The position numbers and the translations under genes were made by a program. Shown piece by piece: positions 15,501 to 30,500 of a stretch of 64,000 nucleotides of DNA. Location: positions 13,955,223-14,019,222 of the forward strand of contig OW285197.1 in NCBI GenBank assembly GCA_935421135.1. Direction: 5' to 3'. The notes beneath the pieces are model-generated. The model worked only from the letters and a program-made list of their open reading frames with translations, ran no database searches and was not told the origin of the DNA. The stretch is from Bugulina stolonifera (lineage: Eukaryota; Bryozoa; Gymnolaemata; Cheilostomatida; Bugulidae). The stretch's first letter is position 1; every line of letters begins with the position of its first letter.

Positions 15501-18500
15501 GTTGATAGTATAGAAATGGGTCAGTTGATAGTATAGAAATGTGTCAGTTGATAGTATAGAAATGTGTCAGTTGGTAGTATAGAAATGTGTCAGTTGATAG
15601 TATAGAAATGGGTCAGTTGATAGTATAGAAATGTGTCAGTTGATAGTATAGAAATGGGTCAGTTGATAGTATAGAAATGGGTCAGTTGACAGTATAGAAA
15701 TGTGTCAGTTGACAGTATAGAAATGGGTCAGTTGATAGTATAGAAATGGGTCAGTTGGTAGTATAGAAATGTGTCAGTTGGTAGTATAGAAATGTGTCAG
15801 TTGATAGTATAGAAATGTGTCAGTTGGTAGTATAGAAATGGGTCAGTTGATAGTATAAAAATGGGTCAGTTGGTAGTATAGAAATGGGTCAGTTGGTAGT
15901 ATAGAAATGGGTCAGTTGGTAGTATAGAAATGTGTCAGTTGGTAGTATAGAAATGGGTCAGTTGGTAGTATAGAAATGTGTCAGTTGGTAGTATAGAAAT
16001 GGGTCAGTTGATAGTATAGAAATGTGTCAGTTGATAGTATAGAAATGGGTCAGTTGATAGTATAGAAATGGATCAGTTGATAGTATAGAAATGGGTCAGT
16101 TGACGGTATAGAAATGTGTCAGTTGGTAGTATAGAAATGTGTCAGTTGGTAGTATAGAAATGGGTCAGTTGGTAGTATAGAAATGTGTCAGTTGGTAGTA
16201 TAGAAATGGGTCAGTTGGTAGTATAGAATTAGTTGATACAAGTGATGTAGCTAGTAGTTTATGACTATAATAATGTCTATATAATAGTGAAACCCAAGAT
16301 ACCAAGAGGGGAGACAGACTTTACTGTGAACGTCGGAGATGAACTGATACTACCGTGTGAGGTGACCGCTTTCCCTCCTCCTACGATTATCTGGACTCAC
16401 AATGGACAAGTAGTGGACATAGTTAAACCTGGCTACAGACTACTTGACTCTGGTACATATAAGTAAGTTATTCTCTCTCTAATCCATACTATATATGTTA
16501 TAATATCAGTATAGGGTGACCTTGGAATCTGTATAGTAGTATGTTTATTATATATAGCTATAGCTGATTGGTTGTATATCATTTACTATGCAATCTAATA
16601 GATATATATATATGTACATTTTATGTTATACTTTCCTTTGATGTTCATCATACTTACTAGCCTAAGCTCACTGTAGATAAGCGGGGTCCCAGCTGACCCC
16701 CCCCCCACCTAGTTACCCCGTATTAATATCTATTGCTACTATTCAATAGAATAAGCAGCATAGTCAGTGCTGACGGAGGGGAGTGGAAATGTACAGCCAC
16801 CAACATTGTGGGAAACACTACCAAGTCTGTCATAGTCATAGTTAATGGTTTGTATAAATATCTATTCTATTCTATTCTGTTCTATTCTATTATACTGTAT
16901 GTGTTATACTGAAGACAGCTATAATGACACTGTTAGTCTTATGATATCTGCCCTTGATCTACATGTGAGCTATCAATGTTTTTATGTGAGTTGGAGTTGG
17001 AGTCTTCCTTTCTCTTTGACATTTAATGCTGCCAACTGTTAATTCTACTAGTGTGCATGCAGTAACTACTACAATGTACTTATGTAACTAACTGCTATGT
17101 CTGCTATGATCTGTCACTACAGAACCACCTGCAATCACTGACTTTGGACCGTCTGTCTACACTGTGATAAGTGGAGATCCTGTAACTCTACAGTGCCAAG
17201 CAGCTGGTAAACCCACACCTGTCATCAAGTGGCAGAAGAATGGCAAGTCTCTACATGTACCCTGTATATACTACATGTACATGTATGATATGTATAACAT
17301 TGTATGACATGTATAACATTGTATGACATGTATAACATTGTATGACATGTATAACATTGTATGACGAGTATACCATTGTATGACATGATTTGTATAACAT
17401 TGTATGACGTCGAAGGTGTGTGTCTGCTACAGGTAACTTCCTGACAACCGAGGACTTTGCTAATGGACTCACTATCATGACTGACGGTTCACTGAGGCTG
17501 ACGTCTGCACACATAACTGATGAGGGTCTCTACTCCTGTGTGGCCAGGAATGACGCTGGATATTCACAGAAGAGCATCAAACTCAACGTATTCGGTAGGA
17601 TTGGTGTTTAGTCTGTACACAGCATACCAGTTGTTAGTGAACCAGCTGTTAGTGAACCAGTTGTTAGTGTACCAGTTGTTAGTGAACCGGTTGTTAGTGA
17701 ACCAGTTGTTAGTATACCAGTTGTTAGTATACCAGTGATTAGTGAACCAGTTCCATTATATCCACGGTTGCCTGTCAACTCTAAGAGCTGTTACTTTACT
17801 TCAGAACCACCAAAGTGGCCGAAAGACTTTAACTTTGACCCAAAAGACATCAATGTTATTCAAGGATTTGCAGCTAAACTCATGTGTCCGGCTGAAGGAG
17901 TGCCGCCGCCTCGTATAGTCTGGTCTAAGGATGGCGTTGCGCTAACAGGAAATGAGCTTGGGGTTATACTGAATGATGATGGCTCTCTCGATATTCCTAT
18001 CGCTCAGGTAGTCATATTAGCTGATATAACACGCTCCTATTGGTCAGGTAGTCATATTAGCTGATATAACACGCTCCTATTGGTCAGGTAGTCATATTAG
18101 CTGATATAACACGCTCCTATTGGTCAGGTAGTCATATTAACTGATATAACACGCTCCTATTGGTCAGGTAGTCATATTAGCTGATATAACACGCTCCTAT
18201 TGGTCAGGTAGTCATATTAGCTGATATAACACGCTCCTATTGGTCAGGTAGTCATATTAACTGATATAACACGCTCCTGCTTGTTATATGCTGTTATCAG
18301 ACTCTGTTTGTTCAATGACTCCACTGAGCAGACTAATCACTGATTAGTAATCAGTGTTTGCTTTGTGGTGTATAGCTATGACTGTGTACCCTACATTGTA
18401 TACCTGTATATCATGTGGTGTATAGCTATGACTGTGTACCCTACATTGTATAACTACATGTATATACATGTATATGTTATGTATAGTAATTATACTGTGT

Positions 18501-21500
18501 GTAATGTAACCAGGTGTCTGACAGCGGACGGTACACGTGTAAAGCAATAAATGATGCCGGAGATGTGTCTCTGGATATAGAGTTCTCAGTCTATGGTAAG
18601 TTGTTGAATCGCAGGCTAGCTTCTACTTACAACCAAAGAGTATCTTTGTAAAGCTAACACATATTCCCTTTCAGTTTTTCAACTTGATACTGTTTGTATA
18701 TGACCATGTGATGGAGACTTCTAGATAATATTGCACAACAGTTTTATCCTATTCTGTTATAATATAATTCAGTTCCACCTACATTTGAGACAACTGGCAC
18801 GATGACGGAGACTGGAGTGAACGCTCTGATCAACTCTACCCTCACTCTGGAGTGTCCTGTACAGGCTATACCTCCTCCAGCTATCACATGGTATAGAGAT
18901 GACCAGGAGGTTGTCCTTGATCTCAGCAGGATGACCCTTAGAGAGGTTAGAGGTCATTGTATTATTAGTGTCATGGTAGTTGACTAGTAATCCAATATCT
19001 GTGACGTAGCGCAAGGTTTAGTCATTATTTTCTCAGTGACAAGAATGCTGCCAGATATGCAAAGTTTTGGATTAAGTTTTAGCAAGTCAGTTTCTGACAT
19101 ACGAGATGAGACAACTTTTAATTCTATTCTATCTTTGTGCCAAGTTACCCGCTGGGTTTATTTAACATGATACATGATAGTACATGGTGTAGCTGTCACA
19201 GTATGTTATACACGTGACAACTGATACATTACCAGAATGGTCAGAGGCTGACGATCTCAGAAGTGGAGCTCTCCGATGAAGGGAGGTACAAATGTGTTGC
19301 TGAGAACGATGCTGGTGTAAATGAGAGAGTTACAGATGTCACTGTACAAGGTATGTTATAGCTCTCTTCTATTCAATGGCTGATGTTTTACTTTACATGT
19401 ATGACTGGAAGCTGACTAATTACTTTCCCAATTACTGCATTGTGGGATATGTTGTTCCCTAACTATTGCATTGTGGGATATGTTGTTCCCTAGCTATTGC
19501 ATTGTGGGATATGTTGTTGATCTCTTATTACAGTCCCTCCAAGGATCGATGAACATCCTACGAGCTCCAAGAATAACATCACTACTGTGGAAGGAAGGAA
19601 TATATTTATTGATTGCCAAGCGGAAGGGAAACCTACACCTCAGGTGACATGGTACAAGGACGGACTGGTAGGTTGATAACAGAATCAATATGTCTGACAT
19701 TCAGTAGACTGAGTTACTGGTTACTATAAGATGAGGGGGTCATGTTGGTAGTTTACTACCGTTTCTCTGTAGTTTGTGCTAAATTAAACTTGTGTTGAGA
19801 ATGCAGTTGAAATGCGACATTCATCTACATATCTATTTCCCTTTGCTTGCACATCATTGACTTCAATACATAGTTTGGATCACGGTGTATTTGATAACCT
19901 TCCTAGCTGCTGTTTGTGTATAATTATGCATTGGGTTGGTTAAACGCTACGGGTGGGTTACCTATCCCCCATCCCCCGGAGATTACATGTTGAGATTAGA
20001 TGCATGTAATGCTGTCACCTGTGGATTGTGACGTCTCGTACTGTTTGTCCGAGTATCACATCTCCTCCTCTATGTTGATCAATGTAGAGGCTTCTAAATT
20101 CTAATCTGATTGGTTGGATGAGTTTCTCCTTTGTCTCCTTTACTGATATAATCTGTTGTCTGACTCCATGTTCGTAGCCTCTGGAGTCAACAGACGAGGC
20201 ACTGATTCTAGACGGGGGTAGAAGGCTCCACCTCACTAAACCATCCCCTGGGGATGAGGGCTCCTACAGATGTGTAGCTGAGAATATAGTCGGTGTTACA
20301 GATAGAAGCTTCCAAGTTAATGTGTATGGTAGGTCACTATATGTCAGTGTATGGTAGGTCAGTACATGTCAGTATATGGTAGGTCACTACATGTCAGTGT
20401 ATGGTAGGTCACTCTATGTCAGTATATGGTAGGTTACTACATGTCAGTGTATGGTAGGTCACTCTATGTCAGTATATGGTAGGTCACTATATGTCAGTAT
20501 ATGGTAGGTCACTACATGTCAGTATATGGTAGGTCACTACATGTCAGTATATGGTAGGTCACTCTATGTCAGTATATGGTAGGTTACTACATGTCAGTAT
20601 ATGGTAGGTCAGTACATGTCAGTGTATGGTAGGTTACTAGACGCAAGTGTGTAATTCATATACATTGTAGTTTTACTGTACAGCTCTGAACCAACAGGAT
20701 CATGGGTTCTGGTGAGGAGGGCATATTACATACAATCATGTACATGTATGTATATTATATATTATACAGTCGTACCTGACATTGCCAACTCAAGTGAAGT
20801 GTCCACCCATGAGGTCATCAGAGGAAAGACGATCAAACTGACATGTCCTGCTGTAGGCAAACCAAAACCTATCATTACATGGACAAGGGGAGGGGAAGTA
20901 GTCGGTGAGTAGGAGCTACAGCCGGAGGAGATAACTCCAGCTAATATATTTATATCAGTTCATCATTACCTTCAATTTGAGCTATAATATTCTGTGTGAT
21001 GGAGTTTCCTTGCTCCAGTCTAGTCATCACCTCAACAGCTTCTCTTTACAACTCTAAGTGTTACTATTGTTCAGATGGTTTGGGAGTCGCGATATCATGT
21101 TACATAAACTGACTTTGTTATACTTATTGAGAACTTCATGTGGATTCAATCCTCTTGTGAGACTGACGCTTGTTACTCGTGTCGTTCCTCCTCTATGTAT
21201 GTATACTATAGACCATGACCTGTATCTCTATGTGTGTATACTACAGACCCCGACCTGTACCCTATCAGTGAGGACGGATCTATTCTCACCATCCCATTGG
21301 CTGATCTGGCTGATAGGGGGCGCTACGTCTGCTCAGCTGAAAATGAGGCTGGATTAAGAGAAAAGACCTTTGATTTGTCTGTATTAGGTAAACTATATTT
21401 ATCTGGTGTTTTGTTGGATTCTCAATCTGTATACAGGAAGTGATGTATGCAGGAAGTGATGTATAGTACAGGAAGTGATGTATACAGGAAGTGATGTATG

Positions 21501-24500
21501 CAGGAAATGATGTAATAGGAGTAGTAGGTTTTATATATTGGGCTATTTATAGATATTGCAGTTCAAGTATGAACAGTGACTCACTATTATGTTACACTGT
21601 ATGTATCTAGCTTACATTTTATCTCTTGTCTCTAACTATCTCCACCACCTCACCTCTCTCTCATTCTCCTGTGCTTCTGTTTATCCAGTTCCACCAAGTA
21701 TTGACCCTTCTGCCACGTCCTCCAACGTCTCTGTCGTACAGAACCAGACGGCTATCCTCACATGTGCTGCTAGCGGAGATCCATATCCTGAAATACTCTG
21801 GTTAAGGAGGGGCGAGCTACTCGACCCTATCAGCCGGTCTCTAACTGAGATCAGTGCCAGGGGCAGACAACTCAAGCTATACAATACTCAAGTAAGAGAT
21901 GCAGGATAGTGTACTCACTGACTCTACGCTATCTCATCCCTATGAATGCATATAAGGACAACATTGAGGTTGTTCTATTAATGTCTACACAATCATGTCC
22001 TCTACTTGCAGGTAACAGATGAGGGTATATACACATGCCTTGCTACTAACAAAGCTGGTGATCTCTCTGTTAACATTACCCTCAACGTGCTCATCCCACC
22101 TTCAATATCAACGGTGGGACTTAGTCTAAACAGCTCGGTGGTTATAGGACTACAAACAGCCATTGATTGTCCAGCCAAAGGAAAACCTACACCACAAATC
22201 AAGTGGTATAAGGTAAGTGAGGTATTGTGGGAAGCTTGCGGTAAGTGAGGTATTGTGGGAAGCTCAAGGTAGGTGGGACATTGTGGGAAGGTGACTAGCT
22301 GCACTGGGTGTCAGGGTGGCACAGTTGGTGGCATACATGCACACAAACCGAGAGGTTGTGAGTTCAAACCCCAGCTGTGTCATTTCTGGCAAAGGCCTAC
22401 AGCAAACCTCTCACCCTAGCTGCACCTGTTCGGATCAGGGCATATAAAAATACAGGAGGCCCCGTGTTGTGTCTACATCAAAAACACGCACGTTAAAAAT
22501 TCACCTCTGCCCTGATTCGCAAAGAGAAGCCAGATTCTGGCGAGATATGTGACCACATTGGGGTGGCAGGTTGATGTAGTGGTCACTGACCATGCACTCC
22601 TGTTGTAGAAGGTGAGCTCTTCTACTCAGAGCCCAGCTCCTGTCGCTCATACAAGTTTCGAACTTCTGAAGTCCTTTAAATAGGATGGCCAAGTGGCTCG
22701 ACAGTAACAACATACAAAAAAAGAGTACAAAATACTAATTGTACTCTCACTCTAAGTCGAATGTCACCACTTGTATGTTATAGGATGGCGTTGAGATGAA
22801 CATTGCTGGAAATCCTTATTATGGATTGGTAAAGGCGGGGCGTAGACTCATCATTGCTAACGCCACCCTTAATGATACAGCTATTTACTCATGTAGAGTC
22901 CGTAACCAGGCAGGGAGAGATGAACTCCGACACAGTCTCATAGTATACGGTTAGTAGTCATTCAGGAGTTATCTCCTTTTGAATACATTATAAAGGAACA
23001 GCTCCTGTAATCCAAGTGGAAGCTGAAGGTTATTCACTGCAGTCCAGTAATTCATGTAAGTCTCATTCACTAACTTTCCTCTCATACTCCTACTATATAG
23101 TACATGTAATCGTATGGACAATGTATGTATGTATGTGTGTGTATGTGCAGAACCGCCTAGTATCAGTGGATCTGACATGGTGACTGCTCTAGAGGTACTA
23201 GTTAACAGGAGTATAACTATACACTGTGATGCTGAAGGGATACCCCAACCCACAGTAAGATGGCTGACCAATGGACAGACTCTATCCACCATATCTAATC
23301 CTCAGTGGAGGTAACGTAACGTCATCACTGTATGCATAGAGTTGTGTCCACTATCTTATAGGCTGTGTTCTTATATCCTCCAGTGTAATGCTGACGGTTT
23401 TGTGGACATGTCAGAGAGCACCCTAAAGTAACAGAGGCTATTGTAACCATTCTTAGTAGAACTCTACCCCATAATATAGACTTACTTTAGAAGTTATCTC
23501 CACCTACTGTATATATTGTAGACTAAGTGCTGATGGGTACAGTCTCACCCTGTTAAGAGCAGATGTAGGTCACACTGCAAGGTACACTTGTATAGCTAGT
23601 AACCAGGCAGGCTCTATGGATAAGGACTTTGACCTAGATGTGTTAGGTAGGTCAACTATTATACGATTCAATTGATTGTTTCTCTACTTGTTTGCACATA
23701 CTGATCTAGCTGATGTATGCAATGTACTGCTTATATTATATTATGTTATGTTGCAAGAGTACTGTATCATAATATTGTATTGTACTATCATGTTATAGTT
23801 CCACCGTATATAGACGGTACAAATATAGACACTGATATCAGGATTATACGAGGGAGACAACTCATACTAAACTGTCCGGCTATGGGTACACCATTCCCAG
23901 ATATAAAGTGGTATAGAAATGGATTTCCTGTGAGTATATATAATTGTTTGGAGTTATACTCTCTCTCTATATAATAACTATGCAGTATTAGTAGTAGTTA
24001 TACTCTCTCTCTCTATAATAACTATGCAGTATTAGTAGTAGTTATACTCTCTCTCTCTATAATAACTATGCAGTGTTAGTAGAAGAGGAATCATCTGAGT
24101 CGCAGGTTTACACTCTCTCACCATGACGTTCTGTAGGTCCATCACTCGACTCTAAACAATGAATTGAGTATCTCTAACTTATACTAGACAATGTCATGTA
24201 GTTGCAATGTTTGTCTTATTTGCACCAATGTAGTGAATTTATTTTATGTTGACAGATAAATGATGGAAGTATCGCTGGTGTCAGTCTGCTCTCCTCTGAT
24301 AGACAGCTTGCTGTAGCTAACATATCTGTAGACGATACGGGGAGCTATACGTGTCAGGCTAGGAATATAGCTGGTCAGGCCAGACTTCAGTACAGAGTAT
24401 CTGTGCTTGGTATGCTATGACATATAGGATGTATATTATATGATATATTACATGATATATACAGTATATGCTGTGATATATATCATGTACATTATATGGT

Positions 24501-27500
24501 ATATTATGGTGTAGACTTAGTAACACGTGTAATCAAGGTGAGGGAAGTGAGGGAGTTGTATTCAGGTGAATTGATAGAAATTGTTTCCCACTGAACTGAG
24601 TGGAATGTGTTGTTACATGAGTGGGAGTTATTCCCCCTACTGTACTGTTAAAGTAATTTCTCTTCTAAGGTTCACGTTCCCATATGGGTAGCAGTAGGTG
24701 TTGGTAGTACTGGTAATGCTACTGGCTTAGCAGGCTCTGACATATAGTGAGAGTTTTTTTTTTTGATTCATTAGTTCATGTCATCATTTTTAAACAGTGG
24801 TGATATTAAAATAAGGTAATAAAACATGGGGCCAATCAGATAGTTCGAAACTCGAGTTGTGACAGTTATTCCCTCTTTGTTACTTGTCCTGGAAATACTG
24901 TACCAACAACTATTCTATGGATTGCTGACAAGCATGTTATACATAGTGACCTAGTGATCATAGTGACTACTATTATAATATCTAGTGTATATATCTACCA
25001 TCTATTGCAGTACCTCCAACTATTGATGACAGTAACATAGTAACCAGACCCAGAGTACGACAGAATCAGACTGTCATTATAGAGTGTCCAGCTCAGGGTA
25101 TACCTGACCCTACTGTCACCTTCCTCAAGGTCAGTCTATCACATTCATAGGGGCAGTCAGCTCATTGCAGTATATTATGTAATACAGTGATGTCTGAGTG
25201 ATAGCTTATCAACTGTCTATATGGAGTTCAATGACAGTATGTCACAGGTTGTTGTTTATGTCTCATCAGTCTCTTCCTTGCACATTGTCAACTCTCTCCT
25301 GGTAACATTACCTCCACGTATGTAAATCACCAGTGGAGTTCACCAGGAGAATTGTGCCAATTCTGTGATAGGATTTTTCTCATCTCTTTTTAATTGCATC
25401 TGAACTCGGAGACATTCATATCTGTTCTCATCTTGTAGAATGGTCAGCCTATCTCTATGTTTCCCCACATTGTCGTCCATCCTGCTCAGAAGAAGTTCAT
25501 TATAGACTCCGCCCAGGTGTCCGACTCCGGTCGCTATACATGCATTGCCGAGAACGAGGCTGGAGATGCTAGGAGAACATATGACCTTCAAGTTCACGGT
25601 AATTATACTGGTTCCATCGGTTACACTGCTTACATTGGTCGCACTGATTATACTGGTTGCACTGGATATATTGGTTGCACTGGATATACTGATTGCACTG
25701 ATTACACTGGTTGCACTGATTACACTGGTTACACTGGTTACACTGGTTATACTGGTTACACTGGTTGCACTGATTATACTGGTTACACTGGTTATACTGG
25801 TTACACTGGTTGCACTGATTATACTGGTTGCACTGATTACACTGATTATACTGATTATACTGGTTACACTGATTATACTGGTTACACTGATTATACTGGT
25901 TATACTGGTTGCACTGATTATACTGGTTGCACTGATTACACTGATTATACTGATTATACTGGTTACACTGATTATACTGGTTACACTGATTATACTGGTT
26001 ATACTGGTTGCACTGGTTATACTGGTTACACTGGTTATATACTGATTATACTGGTTATATACTGGTTATACTGATTACAGTGCACCATGAGTCGTAATAA
26101 CAAGTAGGACACTCTACTAGCACCTGTATTTGTCAATTATAATACAACATAATATGTACATGTATAATCAGTTGTACTTATAAACTACTTGGTATTTAGA
26201 AGTTGCCTTCTTTCTTTACTATAGCGCAGGAGTAGACAACTTCTCAGTAAGATCTAATTGAAATCTACAAAGAGATTCAGTCTGTAGTAGTATGCGTATA
26301 CACATAACTATATATATTACAGTACCTGCTCTATATATATTACAGTACCTGCTCTATTTATATTACAGTACCTGCTCTATATATATTACAGTACCTGCTC
26401 TATATATATTACAGTACCTGCTCTATTTATATTACAGTACCTGCTCTATATATATTACAGTACCTGCTCTATTTATATTACAGTACCTGCTCGGATTGTG
26501 AAGAATGATCTAGAAATAGACGTGTCGGTCATTGAGAACAGAACTGCTATACTGTCATGTCCCGTCACTGGTATCCCCCAACCTTCTATTATCTGGTTCA
26601 AAGGTACTAAGGCTATATTCTGTAAATAATGAAGTGTAATTGTTATTTCTACTGATATCATTATAGGTCACAGTCTAGAGATCTTTGACCTAGTGCATCA
26701 GGTTTGCTGTGGAGGGTGTGTAGCCAGTCCACCCTTATATTATCTCCCTCTGTTTGTAGTAATACACAATGTCATTGGCTTTGGTTTGGATGGGTAGATA
26801 CCCCCCCCCCACTATCCTACAGGAAAGTGGACTACAGGCAGGAAGTTGGGTACTAGTCTTGTTATTGCTATCAGACAGATAGACATACGGGTATTATTCG
26901 GTTTATGTTTATTCCATCAGGTAGAACACCTCTACTGGACGGTCCATACCCCAACATTAGAGAGTTGAATCAGGGTCAGCAGCTGGAACTGACCAATGTC
27001 CAGCTGTCCGATGCCATGACTTACTCGTGTAAAGCCACTAACCCAGCAGGGAGGGACAGACAGCAGTTTCACCTGGAAATATACTGTAAGCTCTTATACA
27101 TATACATGTATGCATGTATATATTCATAATATGTAGTTATAGGTCAGTAGATATAGGTCAGTAAATATAGGTCAGTAGACGTAGGTCAGTAGTTATATAC
27201 TACTAGTGCAATTACTAGTGCTATACTGACGTATCACTGCAGTATGTGATATACGTGTACATGATGTTATCACACGCTGTGAGGCTTGTCTCTTATCATA
27301 ATATAAACAAACGATTCTTCAGTCTGGTGTATAATATAACCTTCTGATACCTTCTGATCAATGTTTACACATAGCCTGTAGTTACACGTATATGAGTCTA
27401 ACTAATATAGCCTGTGGTTACACGTATATAACTGATATAGCCTGTGGTTAGCCGTATATAACTGAAATAGCCTGTGGTTACCCGTATATGAGACTAACTG

Positions 27501-30500
27501 ATATAGCCTGTGGTTACAATGTATATGAGTCTAACTAATATAGCCTGTGATTACACGTATATAACTGATATAGCCTGTAGTTACCCGTATATGACTGATA
27601 TAGCCTGTGGTTACCCGTATATGAGTCTAACTGGTATAGCCTGTGGTTACCCGTATATGAGTCTAACTGATATAGCCTGTGGTTACAATGTAGATGGTAT
27701 TAAACAGTCTATACACTTCTACTAATCAACCTCCAATAATATCCACAGTACCTCCAGAGTTTGAACACAACGTAACGTCAGACTTGGAACAGAAAGTGAC
27801 AGTAGTCAAGAATGGTTTCTCCCTGAGCTGTCCTGTTGATGGGGAACCCAAACCTAAAGTTAACTGGTATAAGGATGGTGTCCTTATATCTAGGGAGAAC
27901 CTACAGTACAGGTGAATAATGACATATATTATGTAATGATATACTAGTGATTTCCATCGATGTCTAATAGTAGACTGTTGCGCAGACCATCTGACACGGT
28001 AGAATTCTCTGTGAACTATGTAATACACTAAGTTTCTCTGCACCGACGTCTGCACTCTGTTGTAGAATCTCATTCGATGGTCAGCTGCTGGATATAATAT
28101 CTGTGCAGGTAGAAGATGCAGGTAGATTTACCTGCGAGGCCTTGAACCCCGCTGGCAAGATATCCAAGGATTTCATTCTCCTGGTTTATGGTAAGAATTT
28201 GGAAATGGTGGAGGGTTCGCTCTACCATTATATCCCACATTATAGACTAGTGGGACACTCCTCACAGTAGCGTTGTAGTAGAGCTATCTTCCCATTATAT
28301 GTTTGAGTCTTGTACTCTGGACTATAGAGTGCTATCTAGCACTGCATTATTAGCACAAGGTATCTGTTATACACAATGATGGAGAAGTCATACTAAAGAT
28401 GAAGCTACTATATTGTTCTATTAATAACACACTATATCTTATGAGCCAGACACTAGTACTTGATTATAGCATACAGTGTGCTGTTTATTCACTTATGAGC
28501 CAGACACTAGTACTTGATTATAGCATACAGTGTGCTGTTTATTCACTTATGAGCCAGACACTAGTACTTGATTATAGCATACAGTGTGCTGTTTATTCAC
28601 TTATGAGCCAGACACTAGTACTTGATTATAGCATACAGTGTGCTGTTTATTCACTTATGAGCCAGACACTAGTACTTGATTATAGCATACAGTGTGCTGT
28701 TTATTCAATTGTATTGAATGTTTACTCAGTGCCGAGTGTGATTCCTAACTCTGATGACATCACTTCCCTTTCGGTGGTGGTGGGTCAGCCGACCACCCTC
28801 ACCTGTCCAGCCGAAGGTATTCCTCCTCCTCATGTCAACTGGTTTAAGGATGGGGAGTTACTTGACCCCAGGGAGTCCTCCAACATCAGGTAGCGTAGAG
28901 TACTTTATTCCTGGCTATAGTATGCTATGAGTATAGTGGAGTGCCAAGTTGTCTAGCTATAACTGTTGGTAGGTGAGGATCGTACGCGTGTATTAGTGTA
29001 ACAGTGCATCATGTATTCCGTTACTACTAGAGTACATGTGTACTTAGAGTAAGGTGAAGGTCAAACAGTGAATATTGAATACATGATCACTTGTTTGATT
29101 ACCTCCAGGGTTCAGAAGAACGGACAGGAACTGAGAGTTACAGACGCCCAGCTGCTGGATGTCGGTTCATACTTCTGTATAGCCACTAATTCTGCAGGGA
29201 ATGATACTAAAGTATTCACTGTAGAGGTGCTGGGTGAGTATGCAGTAGTGTAGTGACATGTGTGTACATGTGCTTGGAGTAGTGTAGTGACATGTGTGTG
29301 CATGTGTTGGAGTGGTTTAGTGACATGTGTGTGCATGTGCTTGGAGTGGTGTACTGACATGTGTGTGCATGTGCTTGGAGCAGTGTAGTGACGCGTGCAT
29401 CTTGGTGTATACAATATACAATATATTTCATGTCATATCCTGTTTAGTTCCGCCATCGATTGAGCCAAGTGACCACTTTGTGGCTGCAACAGACAAGACC
29501 AGGACTCTGCTACTTTGCGAGACGCATGGTCTACCCACCCCAACTATCCGCTGGTACAAGAACAATGTAGAGATAAACACTCAAGCTAACCCAAGGTATT
29601 CTATTGACTATAGTATGAACTGTATTCACTGTAAATACTGTATGTATAGTGTATATATAACTGTATACACTGTAAATACTGTATGTATAGTGTATATATA
29701 ACTGTATTCACTGTAAATACTGTATGTATAGTGTATATATAACTGTATACACTGTAAATACTGTATGTATAGTGTATATATAACTGTATACACTGTATAT
29801 ACTGTATGTATAGTGTATATATAACTGTATTCACTGTAAATACTGTATGTATAGTGTATATATAACTGTATACACTGTAAATACTGTATGTATAGTGTAT
29901 ATATAACTGTATACACTGTAAATACTGTATGTATAGTGTATATATAACTGTATTCACTGTATATACTGTATGTATAGTGTATATATAACTGTATTCACTG
30001 TAAATACTGTATGTATAGTGTATATATAACTGTATACACTGTAAATACTGTATGTATAGTGTATATATAACTGTATTTACTGTAAATACTGTATGTATAG
30101 TGTATATATAACTGTATTCACTGTATATACTATATGTATAGTGTATATATAACTGTATTTACTGTAGATACCGTATGTATAGTGTATATATAACTGTATT
30201 TACTGTAGATACCGTATGCTACAATCGGGTAGTCTAGAGCTCTCCTCCGTCACGCCCTCAGACACGGCTAACTATACCTGTAAAGCTACAAATGAGGCTG
30301 GAACTACCAACAAATCATTCTCTCTCAGGTACTTCCTGTCTGCTGCAGTTAAGGGGGCATGTCAACTTAGTACTTCCTGTCTCCTGCTGTGGGGGGGAGG
30401 GGGTGTACTGAGTAACTTAATATCTAGTTAATGTTAAAATGAACAACAATTTAGAGTGTAACACTAGCATTAACTTAGCTGATAATGCTCTAATGATATT

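Noticed and set aside
25457..26074. Ig18 exon read through into a Thr-Asp-Tyr-Thr-Gly repeat tail
   Set aside because: The exon 42 donor at 25599 restores the family pattern into exon 43; the tail is a 12-bp minisatellite.
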